64,000 nt of DNA from Sipunculus nudus (Eukaryota; Annelida; Sipuncula; Golfingiida; Sipunculidae), in contig CM049307.1 of the NCBI GenBank assembly GCA_026874595.1, forward strand, positions 26,325,079 to 26,389,078, in the 5' to 3' direction. Within the stretch, counting starts at the first letter, position 1, and every line of letters starts with the position of its first letter. Shown piece by piece: positions 45,171-57,665 of the stretch. The position numbers and the translations under genes were made by a program. The notes under the pieces were generated by a model that was not told the origin of the DNA, did not search any database, and worked only from the letters and a program-made list of their open reading frames with translations.

Positions 45171-47510
45171 TATGATCTATATTTTAAGAGACGGACAGTC
45201 TGGTTGATCACCACTATTGGGTTTAATTATAAGTCAGGATAGGTCAGGATATTCCAAGTTAAACTGGGAGAAACTTTCTAAGTCTACAAAAAATTAGAAA
45301 GATTATATTCTTAAAGAGCTAAAGCACGTTATTATTGAGTACTATTTGTGAGGGCTAATTATTATTAATTGATTATACAGTATACGATTACCGTTTTGAG
45401 GGTACGCATGATGTTGATATCCATATCAGGACATGAGCAAAGTCTGGAAAGGGGGGGGGGGCAGTAAATGCTTAAAAAGTAACGATGCATAAAAGCATAA
45501 CGATGCAGCGTATCCTCCGAGTGGGAGGTTTGTTGGAGGGGCACGATGTGGAAATAAAAAAATATGCTACAAATTTGCATTTCTTCCAATCTTTTTTCTT
45601 ACAATATAAGTTCTAATCACAGAAACTTAATTTTTATTAGCTTGAGGGTAACCGAGTGATAGTCAGCCGTGAAATTGAACCTACTTGCAAATACTGCTTA
45701 GATTTTTTTTTGTCTAAGTATGATCAGATCTCCGGGGGAGGCAGCTGCCCCCCCCCCCCCCGTCCGGAGGCTATGGTTCTGCATTTGATCTTTTATTCAA
45801 ATATGTCTTAAACGTGTATATGAATGTTGATTTGCTAAAAAGCGTTTTGATGTAAGCTTCAGAAATATATTACGGAGAGAATAAAAAAAAAAGAAAAAAG
45901 AACTCCCGATAAGTGAAAAAAGGCTATACACTGAAAACCTTTTTTTGGCAAATGGTAGTCAACATAATTGATGATAGAGACATCAATGTGATGTTCATCT
46001 TGTTTTCCAGAACAAGTGCGTAAAAAGCATAAATCTTCGGAGCTCCCCCCTTCATCGGCTCAAACAAGAACACATAAAGAGATTATAGATAAGAAACACT
46101 CAAAGATCAAACAAATTTAAAAGGTAACAGGGTTTCTATAGAATTCGCAGCCATAATCTTGTTTCACGAAAAGTCCAATAACTTTGTGAAGGTGACGTTA
46201 TCATATGTTTTAAGGCAGAATACAAGAAAAACAGGTGTGAGAGCAGCGAGGAAAATTCTAAGCTTGGAAAAAGATAGTATTATCTAGAACATTATGAACT
46301 ATGCCAGTCATTTTAAATTTTAGGTATGGGTTCTTCTGCGTTCTGTGATTTATTTAATTTTCGGCCATAGGGCTTAAAACAGAATAATCAGCTTAATATG
46401 ATCCGTTTTTTAAATTCCCGCCGGGAAGCCTCAATCCATTTCATCTTCTGCACACAACAAAGTTTAATTAAACCGAATCAAATATCTGTTGTGTAGAGAT
46501 GATCACTCAACTGTTTTGTGATCAGCTTGAGGCGTTATTTCTATAAAATAATTAATGAGGTCAGTGACGTCTCGAGCTAAGTGAAGCTATAAAGTTCCAT
46601 CAGCGGGAGAGAATCAACCATGTTGACCATCTTCCCGGATAACTTCTCTTATCAATGCCATCTATTAAAAACCTTTATAAACATGTTTGTAAGGTAATAT
46701 CCAACAGGGCACTTAAGAAATTACATCTTATCGGTGTTGTCCGGCTGCTTATACACGGCATACCTTACAATGTTCCCGCCACTGAAGTACCAGGTATATC
46801 AAGTGACGTTGAGACATCAGACGAAACTTTCAGCTGACCCCACGGCCGTTACCGGTAGGAGTGCATTCTTGTCGGTACTGCGGTGGCTATTTGGTATTAT
46901 GTACGTATAAAATGGTTGCATTCACGTTTTCTTTTGGAGATCTATTGTTTTATTCGCTCCCGCTAAAGTCGCGTTTATAAATAATCCCTCAGCGTGGCGG
47001 TAATTGTGCATTTTAGCGGGTTTTTGTTAAAGGCTTATTTTACCATTTTTAACGCATTATTTCCAAATTTTGTTTATTCTATAATAAGGAGAACTGTTTA
47101 CTTATATAAGAATAAGCCTTAAAGTGTTTGATAACCAATATATGTTAGATATAATGAGCACAAATGCTTAAATATATACCTTGTTTTCTTGGCGGCGTCA
47201 TCAACGTCATGCATGCCGTTTTGGCGGACGATGAAAATTTGAGCCAATAAATTCGACTATTGAGACATTTTGTCTCTCAAACAACACTACCTTTCATTAT
47301 ATAACCCTTATTTTTCTAAAATTATACATCTCATGTATATAACAGTATATAAATGCACAATTACCAGCGTAGCGAGGTATTTTTCGGTCATCTCTCTTAT
47401 ACTGTCTGAATCTTCGAGCAAATAACTCTAGGACTTGCATTGTTATGATTTTGGTATTATTATTTACTAGAGGTTTTGAGGTATGATGAACCAACCATAT
47501 GAAGCATGTT
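45171..47510. other. Unassigned stretch
   Basis: Includes G- and C-runs near 45,452 and 45,750. Open frames of 60-74 codons (for example 45,365-45,589 minus and 46,655-46,837 plus) have no recognisable features. No tRNA, repeat or promoter was identified. Confidence 0.45.
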
Positions 47511-47513
47511 TCG

Positions 47514-47541
47514 TGACGTCACCATTAGTATAATGACGTCA
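47514..47541. promoter_or_regulatory. Paired full-palindrome CRE motifs
   Basis: Two copies of TGACGTCA (47,514-47,521 and 47,534-47,541), 20 bp apart, each followed by CCATT. TGACGTCA is the known cAMP response element bound by CREB/ATF proteins. A 96-codon open frame with a good ATG context (GACAATGGC) begins at 47,695, but it has no recognised domain, so the link to a gene is open. Confidence 0.4.
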
Positions 47542-47544
47542 CCA

Positions 47545-48005
47545 TTTATGAGCCGTGTAGTGTAAGATAGGAGGAGGTTTGACATCACAGCATGTCGATG
47601 GGTGGTGATAATAGTTTACATGAAATCAAGGTTTGTGTTACAGGAAACATTTCTAAGTTATCCAGATAACCTTGTCAGTTAATACGAACTGACAATGGCT
47701 TTCTGTAGCGTATATGGGAATGTCAGCGGCGTAACTAGCCTCATTGCCGCCGGGGCGGTCTTAAAATTGCCGCTTCTCTTAGAAAACATTACAAAACTGG
47801 AAAACATGCAGAAACATATCACGTCAAATTTCCTAATAAGGCTTTTAGTGGAGAACAACGCAGTTATATATGTATATATGGATAAATTCATATGCAGGGA
47901 ATTCCTTCGCCACACATTTCAGAGCACTCATCTCCTTTCTAATAAAAATCAAAAGATCGCTCCAAGTATAGGTTACAAATTATAGCTTTAATCTATATGA
48001 TAAGT
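47545..48005. other. Unassigned stretch with a 96-codon open frame
   Basis: The plus-strand frame at 47,695-47,985 starts MAFCSVYGNVSGV and has a hydrophobic patch (AAGAVLKLPLLL) but no known motif. A 78-codon frame overlaps on the other strand. Not enough to call a gene. Confidence 0.2.
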
Positions 48006-48009
48006 AAAG

Positions 48010-51000
48010 TTCTGTCATAAACATTTCATTATATATGACCGGAGAACTACTGTCAAATTCTATCATTATGATAAGGGAATGGGTGTCAAATTATATTTTA
48101 TATTCTACTGTCGAATCCTTTTTATATATGGTCTAGAATCTACTGTCATATCCTTTGAGTATGATCAGGTAATGGATGTCAATTTAAATCTATAGTCTTT
48201 GTGATTAGTAAAGTACTATTAAATCCTTTTTATATATCGTCGGGGAACTGTTGTCAAATAATTTTTATATATGATCGAGGAACTACTGGAAAATGCTCTC
48301 ATTATAATCAAGGAAATGCCGTCAAATCCTTTTAGATATATGATTGGGGAATTATTGTAAAATCCTCTCATTATGAGCAGGGAATGGTTGTCAAATTATA
48401 TATTAAATCTTTATGATTAGTATATATACGATCGCGGAACTACTGTCAAATCCTTTTTTATATATGATCGTAGAACTACTGTCAAATTCTTTTTTTAAAC
48501 GATCGAGGAACTACTGTCAAATCCTTTTTTTTATATGATCGAGGAACTACTATCAAATCATTTTTATATATGATCGAGGAACTACTATCAAATCATTTTT
48601 ATATATGATCGAGGAACTACTGTCAAATCATTTTTATATATGATCGAGGAACTACTGTCAAATCCTTTTTATAAATGATCGAGGAACTTCTATCAAATCC
48701 TTTTAAATATAATAGAGGAACTTCTGTCAAATCCTGTTTATATATGATCGAGGAACTTCTGTCAAATCCTTTTCATATATATGATCGAAGAACTATGGTC
48801 AAATCCTTTTATATATGATCGAGGAACTTCTGTCAAATCCTTTTCATCTATGGTCGAAGAACTACGGTCAAATCCTTTTCATATATGATCGAGGAGCTAC
48901 TGTCAAATCCTTTTTATATATGATCGAGGAACTACTGTCAAATCCTTTTTATATATGATCGAGGAACTAGTGTCAGACCCTTATATATATGATCGAGGAA
49001 CAAGTGTCAAATCCTTTTTAAATATAATCGAGGTACTTCTGTCAAATCCTTTGTATATATGGTCGAGGAACTTCTGTCAAATCCTTTTCATATATGATCG
49101 AGGAACTAGTGTCAAATACTTTTTAAATATAATCGAGGTACTTCTGTCAAATCCTTTTTATGTATGGTCGAGGAACTTCTGTCAATACCTTTTCATATTT
49201 GATCGAAGAACTACGGTCAAATCCTTTTCATATATGATCGAGGCACTACGGTCAAATCCTTTTTATATATGATCGAGGAACTAGTGTCAAATCCTTTTTA
49301 AATATAATCGAGGAACTACTGTCAAATCCTTTTTATATATGATCGAGGAACTACTGTCAAATCCTTTTCATATATGATCGAGGCACTACGGTCAAATCCT
49401 TTTTATATATGATCGAGGAGCTACTGTCAAATCCTTTTTATATATGGTCGAGGAACATCTGTCAAATCCTTTTCATATATGATCGAAGAACTACGGTCAA
49501 ATCCTTTTCATATATGATCGAGGAACTAGTGTCAAATCCTTTTTAAATATAATCGAGGTACTTCTGTCAAATCCTTTTTATATATGGTCGAGGAACTTCT
49601 GTCAAATCCTTTTCATATATGATCGAGGAACTAGTGTCAAATCCTTTTTAAATATAATCGAGGTACTTCTGTCAAATCCTTTTTATATATGGTCGAGGAA
49701 CTTCTGTCAAATCCTTTTCATATATGATCGAAGAACGATGGTCAAATACTTTTTATATATGATCGAGGAACTAGTGTCAGATCCTTTATATATATGATCG
49801 AGGAACTAGTGTCAAATCCTTTTTAAATATAATCGAGGTAATTCTGTCAAATCCTTTTTATATATGGTCGAGGAACTTCTGTCAAATCCTTTTCATATAT
49901 GATCGAGGAACTAGTGTCAAATCCTTTTTAAATATAATCGAGGTACTTCTGTCAAATCCTTTTTATATATGGTCGAGGAACTTCTGTCAAATCCTTTTCA
50001 TATATGATCGAGGAACTAGTGTCAAATCCTTTTTAAATATAATCGAGGTACTTCTGTCAAATCCTTTTTATATATGGTCTAGGAACTTCTGTCAAATCCT
50101 TTTCATATATGATCGAAGAACTACGGTCAAATCCTTTTCATATATGATCGAGGCACTACGGTCAAATCCTTTTTATATATGATCGAGGAACTAGTGTCAA
50201 ATCCTTTTTATATATGATCGAGGAACTACTGTCAAATCCTTTTTATATATGATCGAGGAACTAGTGTCAGATCCTTTATATATATGATCGAGGAACTAGT
50301 GTCAAATCCTTTTTAAATATAATCGAGGTACTTCTGTCAAATCCTTTTTATATATGGTCGAGGAACTTCTGTCAAATCCTTTTCAAATATGATCGAGGAA
50401 CTACGGTCAAATCCTTTTTATATATGATCGAGGAACTACTGTCAAATCCTTTTTATATATGATCGAGGAACTACTGTCAAATCCTTTTCATATATGATCG
50501 AGGCACTACGGTCAAATCCTTTTTATATATGATCGAGGAGCTACTGTCAAATCCTTTTTATATATGATCGAGGAACTACTGTCAAATCGTTTTTATATAT
50601 GATCGAGGAACTACGGTCAAATCCTTTTCATATATAATCGAGGAACTACTGTCAAATCCTTTTTATATATGATCGAGGAACCTCTGTCAAATCCTTTTAA
50701 TATATGATCGAGGAACTACTGTCAAATCTTTTTGATATATGATCGAGGAACTACCGTCAAATCCTTTTTATATATGATCGAGGAACTTTTATCAAATCCT
50801 TTTTATATATGATCGAGGAACTACTGACAAATCCTTTTCATATATGGTCGAGGAACTACTGTCAAATCCTTTTAATATATGATCAAGGAACTACGGTGAA
50901 ATCCTTTTCATATATGATCGAGGAACTACTCTCAAACTTTTATCTTTAGGATCAGTAAGTACTGCCAAATCCTGTTCATATATGATCGAGGAACCTCTGT

Positions 51001-51472
51001 TAAATCCTTTTCATATATGATCAAGGAACTACTGTCAAATCGTTTTTATATGATTGAGGAACAACTTTCAAATCCTTTTTTATATATAATCGAGGAACTC
51101 CTGTAAAATCCTCTCATTATAATCAAGGGATGCCGTCAAAATCCTTTTTTTATATGTGGTCGGGGAATTATTGTAGAATCCTCTCTTTATGATCAGTAAA
51201 TGGGTAACAAATTATAGCTTTAATCTATATGATAAGTTAACTATTGTCCTAAACATTTCATTATATATGTTCGGAGAACTACTGGCAAATACTATCATTA
51301 TGATAAGGGAATGGGTGTCAAATTATATTTTAATCCTTATGATTAGAAAAATACGTTCAAATACTTTTTTATATATTATCAGGGAACTACTGTCAAATCC
51401 TTTTGATACATGATCTAGAAACTACTGTCATATCCTTTCATTATGATCAAGGAATATTAAATTATAATATAA

Positions 51473-51522
<50 letters not shown>

Positions 51523-51545
51523 CAGGGAACTACTATAAAATCGTG
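48010..51545. repeat. 35-bp minisatellite, ~100 units, with 105-bp higher-order repeat
   Basis: The unit is TATATATGATCGAGGAACTA followed by CTGTCAAATCCTTTT; phrase spacing of 35 bp is exact at 49,321 and 49,356. In the middle, three unit variants alternate: GATCGAGGAACTAGTGTC, AATCGAGGTACTTCTGTC and GGTCGAGGAACTTCTGTC. The first recurs at 49,521, 49,626, 49,801, 49,906 and 50,011, giving 105-bp or 175-bp steps (3 or 5 units). Edges (48,010-48,450 and 51,050-51,545) are degenerate, as usual for arrays renewed from the centre. A (TA)n run lies at about 51,478-51,520. Open frames inside are read-through. Confidence 0.95.
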
Positions 51546-51676
51546 TTTTTAGGTAGGAAATTGCTGTCAAATCCTCTGAATTCATATAATCAAAGAACTT
51601 TGAGTTTTTTTTTTATTTTCTCTTGTAAAACCAATAATGTATGAAGGAAAGATACAACGGGCTACGTTATAATCAT

Positions 51677-51682
51677 TTTATT
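51677..51682 (-). promoter_or_regulatory. Poly(A) signal of the GPCR gene
   Basis: AATAAA on the minus strand, about 160 bases after the GPCR stop codon and before the minisatellite, so a short 3' UTR is plausible. Confidence 0.5.
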
Positions 51683-51839
51683 GGTTAAATCACGAAATCA
51701 ACACTGAAACAAATTTGTCAAGGCCCCTGTAACACTGGACCTGGCGTTCTATACGACACGGCACCATACACGGACAAAAAAGCGGGTCCCTTTAGACATG
51801 CAAACAAAGGGAAAACAGAGTTAAATGGTCATTACGTCA

Positions 51840-52955
51840 CTACACGCTGGTATCATGGTCGTTGACGCTGGAGTGCCTTGACGTCATGACGTGGCCCCCG
51901 TACGACATGGTTCGGTGTAACATCATCGTGCTCTGACTCGGGCTCATGGCTACCTCAAACTTACACTTCATGGCACGGTGAAAGTACCTCCTAAAGTTGC
52001 GCGACAGGAAAGCGTAGAGTATTGGATTCATGCCGGAGTTGGCATACGAGAGTACGTGAGCGAAGATTCTGAAATAATAAAAGCTGTAGGTCAGTTTCCA
52101 GGTACCCCTGAAGTAATTGGTCCATATCCACACGATGTGATTAGGGAGCCAGCATAGCCAGAACACAATTACTACTACAATAACCAAACGGGTCACCTTC
52201 CTTTTTGCTCTCCTGGATTCATCCCATCGTAGTCCCGAGGGGCCTTTGACGAGCCAAAGCTGACGTATCATCAGTGACGTCAACGCGATGATACATGCGA
52301 GCGGTAAGGCGTAAGTTAACAGAAACAAAAGGAGGAAGTACGTCCGGCGGTACTCGCTAGCACTCCCCCAGTCGTCCGCGCACGCGTGAAACGCTCCATA
52401 AGGAGTGTTGTTGTAAGTACGCACGGTGTAAAAGGCCGGCATCGGTGACGATATTGTGAGCGAAATCACCCAGATTAGAATAGTTACCAGTAGGGCCACT
52501 TTAGGGGTTCTTATGTGCTTGGTTTCTAAGGCATAAGCCACCGCCATGAACCGGTCCGTGGCCATGGCTACGAGAGTGTATACACTTCCTATCATGCTGG
52601 AGTACTGCACCAGATGAACAAACCGGCACATGAAATCTCCAAAAGGCCACTGATCCTGCGAGGAGTAGATGACCGCATGGAACGGGATACAGAAAACCAA
52701 GAAGAGCAAATCAGCGATGCTCAGATTCAAGATGAAGAGGTTTGTGGTGTTTCTGAACTGACTCCGGTTTTTCAGAATCACCACAAGAACAAGCACGTTC
52801 CCTACACAACCTAAGATGACGATCAGGGCAAATAAAGTCGGCACAAGATACCGCTCCGAGCCATAGGCGCCGAACATTTCATTGCTCTCGTTGGAACTAT
52901 TACTATTACTAGTACTATTGAGCATGTTAGCGACCGTGGTTGCAGTATTAGCCAT
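51840..52955 (-). CDS. Galanin/allatostatin-A-type neuropeptide receptor (class A GPCR)
   Basis: 371 residues, complete and without introns. It should act in the plasma membrane as a G-protein-coupled receptor for a small neuropeptide. The N terminus (about 38 residues) has N-glycosylation sites at N13, N19 and N22. Visible landmarks: TM1 GNVLVLV (N53), TM2 NLSIADLLF (D82), W103 and C110 before TM3, D134-R135-F136 at the end of TM3, W162 in TM4, C192 in loop 2 (disulphide partner of C110), P218 in TM5, RRAKRKVTR before TM6, FWLCWLP in TM6 (W269, P271), YANSGMNPILY in TM7 (N310, P311, Y314) and C331 as a likely palmitoylation site. The RRAKRKVTR, CWLPNH and SYANSGMNPILYA strings are typical of galanin receptors and their protostome relatives, allatostatin-A (buccalin) receptors. 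The start has A at -3 and G at +4. The common DRY is DRF here. Ligand is inferred from family only; kisspeptin-like receptors are a more distant alternative. Confidence 0.9.
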   Translation of the reverse strand: MANTATTVANMLNSTSNSNSSNESNEMFGAYGSERYLVPTLFALIVILGCVGNVLVLVVILKNRSQFRNTTNLFILNLSIADLLFLVFCIPFHAVIYSSQDQWPFGDFMCRFVHLVQYSSMIGSVYTLVAMATDRFMAVAYALETKHIRTPKVALLVTILIWVISLTISSPMPAFYTVRTYNNTPYGAFHACADDWGSASEYRRTYFLLLFLLTYALPLACIIALTSLMIRQLWLVKGPSGLRWDESRRAKRKVTRLVIVVVIVFWLCWLPNHIVWIWTNYFRGTWKLTYSFYYFRIFAHVLSYANSGMNPILYAFLSRNFRRYFHRAMKCKFEVAMSPSQSTMMLHRTMSYGGHVMTSRHSSVNDHDTSV

Positions 52956-55900
52956 ATTTGCATTTTGTTATACACACATTTCAAAAGTTTTTTTTATTAT
53001 ATAAAACTGAAGTTCCAGCTGTCACATTTGTGGTAAGGAGGTAAAACACCCCGACGAGTGAAACTTTTTGGAATTAACGTGTTTCATATTGTTCCAAACG
53101 ATTCCAAGCTTTTGTGTGTAAAGATAACTAATTCTGATTGTTTTTCAAGAAGACTTCAAAATCCACAACCGGAACAACATCCGTTGAAGGTTTGTAAAAA
53201 GAAAATTTAATTCCAGTTTAATCCATGTGTTGAAGGGTTGAAGTCTCTATTATTATCGATGAAACTGCTTTTATTAACCGAATGGTACATTGTAATCAGC
53301 ATCCATAACGGGGTAAATATGACATTAACAAGTAAACCATGTCACTTCATTTTATTTGATTTTATGAACGTTTCTATAGCGCTGACGTCTGGTTCGACAG
53401 CATAAGGTTTTCATCAAATAAGTGGCTTCTATAGCTCCCCTAAGTGTGCATATTTCTTTATTTCAGAAGGAGCAATCCGTCTGATAATTCAATAAAAAAA
53501 TCCATCATGCAGTTGATTCCAGTAGCCGTGAATAGCAGGACGTTCCATGTGGCATCATGTGAGGTGTCTGAAGATGGCCCCACAAGTTCTCTCCAGCATC
53601 TTCTCCGCTGGCGCTGTCTCAAGAGCGACGCTGTTCAACTCGCGACAATGGCAAGCCTGTAACGAAAGATGACAGAGTCACCACACGTCTATGAACATCA
53701 AAGAAAATTCAACGCACAGTCGCCTTTCTAGAATAAATAAGGCTAACGCTGAAATACGATTCCATATTCAGTCATTATTGCAGCCGGAAATTACATTTGT
53801 CGTCAAGGTTTGAGCTTAATTAAAGCAACTAAATTGCCAATTATTAAAGCTGCTGATAAATGATAAGTGATATTTATCATTCAGTAGATAGCTAGCCATT
53901 GCGGTATATTAAAAGTTCCATAACCAATCTGATTTTTGCTTTCTTTGACCGGACAGAGTTGGGATACAGTAATGAATTCTAGTTGCGATACAGCCAATCC
54001 GTATACTTTGCAACGTCAGACGTAAGTTTCACGCAGGTAGGTCAATTGGATTTCTAACCTCTAAAGAATTAATCTGGATAAGCTGCTTCCTGAGTTATAT
54101 CCAAACCTTTCCAGACAGATTAATCACTAAAACACCAAAATCGTCCACATTCCCGTGGTAAATCACTGACAAGTGTTCATTTTATACCCATTACGTCTAT
54201 CAATGTGTCTTCTGATAAATCCAGCATGTCTTCAAAATCCCTGTGAGACCGAACGAGACTTTGATTATACCCTGCTAGGATTAAGCACCAGGAAACTGTC
54301 AGAAATGAGGGAAATTATGCAAATCATTTGAGTGAAATGCTGTTTATAATGTCCAATGTTTGCCACTCGTGCAAGTCGTGCGAAGCCATCAGGTTTCCTA
54401 CATTTCAGCTTATTCTCCAGGTAATCTAAAATCGATTTCAGTTTTCCCGGGCAGTAGCCGTCACCTAAGTTCAGGTTTCCTCCTCACTGTTCAGATACCA
54501 CCTTGCTGATTTAATCAAATGATACACTCGTATGCTTTAATTCATGATATGTTATTTCACTAAACGATGTAAGATACGAGACTTAAAAGCTTGAATCAAT
54601 ATATGTAAAATAATTGTCGCCAAATTTTAATTATATTTGTAAATTACTTTTATTATGACTCCTTCACCACAGCGCATGACACCTAATATACAAAGATGAA
54701 ATATAGAAAGATGCATTAGAGTAATCTGCTTTGAGAAATCCAGAAAAAAAACTTAAAAGAATTTTAATTAAATTAACTTAAAGAAAAGGATATCTTGAAG
54801 GGATATCAGTTAAAAGTTATCTGAAATGAGTTGTTTTCAAGTTACCACAGGAGTTATCAGAAGATTACCACTCCCCCCCCCCCCCCCCCATAATAATCTC
54901 GGTAATATTAAATCGTTGCACCTTTCACAATCTAACTTCCTGTTTTTAACAATGGCCTTCTGGTAGCAATACGGGAATCAAGAAGCCAGTTATTGTGTGT
55001 TTTAGTTATTGTTTAGTATCGCTTGTTATGTTCAAATTCGTGACAATATATACCTCATATTTTATACACCATTTGATAAGCCACGTAACCTAAGCGGAAA
55101 ATGCAATGTGGTTTCTTTTAATGTGTATAAATGATAAAAGAGAATATACTAATACAAACAAAATAGTACAATTTCTGTATCTGAAACCATGTTTTCAAGT
55201 AGACTTAATGTTCCTCCAAGTCAGAAATATTGACATTTTCATATTATCTAAGAAATAGATAGTTCGGGTATGCGTGGTCAGAAACCGTACCAACTACTTT
55301 CGAAATATTGAGTAAATGTATATGGGAAGTTTATGATCAATTTAAAGAAAAATTATATAAATCACACAATTATGAAAATGAACAACGTACGACTTAAAAC
55401 TGAATAGCTTATGGAATCCATATTAAGGTATCCTGTGACATTCGCAAAGTTCACATTCATGTGAATGGTGATCTCAATGTTTCCCACTTGCAGGACAGCA
55501 CTGGCTTATTACCAATGTCAACTCTACCCAGACCACAGACACCTATATACGAGATGTTTTATCACATTTCTTTTGTTTAAACTTCAATTAATAATAACAA
55601 TCGGTTTTCTTCCTTTCAGTGCCTGTTTGTCTGCTGATTAGTTTGTTGAAATAAAAAAAAAGTATAACACAACTTGTGATTATATAAAAGTGTTAAATTC
55701 ATTGATGAGAACAGCGTCATTTGACAAAGGCACTATTATTTCCTTCATGAAACACAACATCGATAAATGGCATAGTTTATTTTTTTAATCATTTCATACA
55801 TCTGCGACTTTTTCAAATACTCTTATGTTCACGTCCTAGATTCCTGGTCGCCTGTGCATGTGTGTGGGTATTCAGCGTGATCACGGCCTTATCATTAATT

Positions 55901-56560
55901 ATCCAAGTTTGAAAGTTCCCTGTACTTCACAGCACTATTCTCCCTAAGTTAACACTTACGTCAAAGTGAATGATTCAAATAATAATATCTGTGAATAAAC
56001 AATGTATGTCCGCAAGTTATATTAAACATGCACATCTTCTGCCCTCCTTTAATTTCTTATCGTGTGTGTGAAATGAATGAAACCCCTAGATGTCTGAGGT
56101 TTCTGGTGGCAGTAGTGGGATTAGGAAGACGTGGAGATGACTTCTAATGGATCAGCTAGCGCCGGTCTCCCAGGATAAGGACATGGGGATTTGGTAATGC
56201 AAAATTGAGAACATAAGTATTATAACATACAACGTACAAAATATAAAGTCTTTTCAACACACAACATGAAAGACTTCCGCGAGCCACTGTCTGAATATTT
56301 GGTATAAAATTGTCGTTGTCATTGGTTCTTTGATCTACAAGTCATCAAATGAGCGAAGTTATACTGCAAAGCGCTGATTGTATGATAACGGAGAGACGGG
56401 GTACGTGTAAACGTTTCTGTAAACGAAACTTTGCTTTGAATTGTAATTTTCCTGTGTTTGTTAAGTAGTGGTGAAAGTGACGGCTTATTATGGTAGAAGA
56501 TAAGAACCTTGTGTCCTTATAACCATACGCGGGCTTATTCAGTTCTCTGGGGAATGGCCT
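52956..56560. other. Upstream side of the GPCR gene, unassigned
   Basis: On the minus strand a TATATAATAAA sequence lies about 40 bases before the ATG, and a possible splice acceptor (CATCTTTCGTTACAG then G) lies near 53,665. A leader exon around 53,470-53,660 is therefore possible but not shown. A poly-C run lies at 54,873-54,889. No other gene or repeat was recognised. Confidence 0.35.
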
Positions 56561-56565
56561 AAAAC

Positions 56566-56566
<1 letters not shown>

Positions 56567-56647
<81 letters not shown>
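56567..56647. repeat. (TA)n microsatellite with AAATA interruptions
   Basis: Two TA blocks separated by TAAATAAATAAATA. The Ile-Tyr-rich minus-strand open frame over it (56,345-56,704) is an artefact. Confidence 0.97.
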
Positions 56648-56651
<4 letters not shown>

Positions 56652-56792
56652 TGTATATAGTCATCATTTGTTGCAAAAATTGATGAGTGCTCGATCCCTA
56701 ACATATGAAGAGTGCCACGCGCTCTGAGCGTGTGGTACGAAACTAATTAGTCATGAATGCCTGCAGAAAACTTAGTTTAGTTCTTTCTATAC

Positions 56793-56841
<49 letters not shown>

Positions 56842-56862
56842 TATATATATATATATATATAT
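56793..56862. repeat. Compound (CA)n(TA)n microsatellite
   Basis: About 15 CA followed by about 20 TA with one TTA phase slip near 56,841. Confidence 0.96.
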
Positions 56863-56869
56863 TTATGTC

Positions 56870-57374
56870 TCAGCAATAAACTGTCATGCAGCAGCTGTGT
56901 GTAATAAACCACAGTATTAAAAAAATCCTAGATATTCCAATTCTAACCTAGCAATACGATACTTTTTAGATTTAAGAACGATCGCGATAAGCCACGCTTT
57001 CGGTATAGCTGGATTTTAATTTAACTGAGATTTCATAAATAATCTGCACAGTTCCTTGTGTACTTAACAGAGAGTTGAGGTCTAGGATATTTTGGTAAAT
57101 ATTATCGGTACAGGAACTGCTAGTATAAAACCTGCTAGTATAAAATCATGCATATACGAATGAACAGAGATTACCTAGATTTGCATCATATAAGGTCAGT
57201 GCAGAATATATTAGGTATCTGTATTTGATTATGGATTCAGTCATATGATCTCTTCTAAACCTCACTTCACCGTTTTGCCGGTGAAATATAGTTGTTATCA
57301 CATGTATGTTGTTTAGTAAACTAGAATTAAGAATCAAATCGCTGAATCGTAAATATATGTACATTGGCTAAATG
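56870..57374. other. Unassigned stretch
   Basis: No gene or repeat recognised apart from a small direct repeat, CTGCTAGTATAAAA(C/T), near 57,117-57,147. Confidence 0.45.
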
Positions 57375-57665
57375 ATTTTTTTTTAGTTGATATCACCGGC
57401 GATGTCAGTCTCATCTGACTTCTACATTTTGCCTTTCTGGTCTGTTCATTCTTGTAGCATACAACCCAAGCAGTCATAACAGGCACTAGAAGGTTATTCG
57501 TTCTATGTTTTCCTGCAACCATGACCAGTACCCATTCACTCCCGGGTCGAGAGAGCGCATCTTTGTGGTAGAAACTTTGGCTGGGACTCTTAACACAGGT
57601 GACGCACAGATCGTTATGGTCACAGGTCCAGCACGTTCACCACTACGCCATCACGCTCCCCATAT
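57375..57665 (-). mobile_element. tRNA-headed SINE, family B, copy 2
   Basis: On the minus strand the head is GATGGCGTAGTGGTGAACG (A box TGGCGTAGTGG) and GGACCTGTGACC. The body has GAATGGGTACTGGTCATGG, CTACAAGAATGAACAGACC and GAGACTGACATCGCCGGTGA, ending in an A run. These blocks match the plus-strand copy at 10,118-10,438 in order and spacing. The head is better preserved here than in copy 1, while the B box region is degenerate in both. Confidence 0.86.

Noticed and set aside
48955-49272. 105-codon open frame in the 35-bp minisatellite
   Set aside because: Pure read-through of the 105-bp higher-order unit, which is divisible by three.
52614-52814. 66-codon plus-strand frame inside the GPCR
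   Set aside because: Shadow of the receptor reading frame on the other strand.
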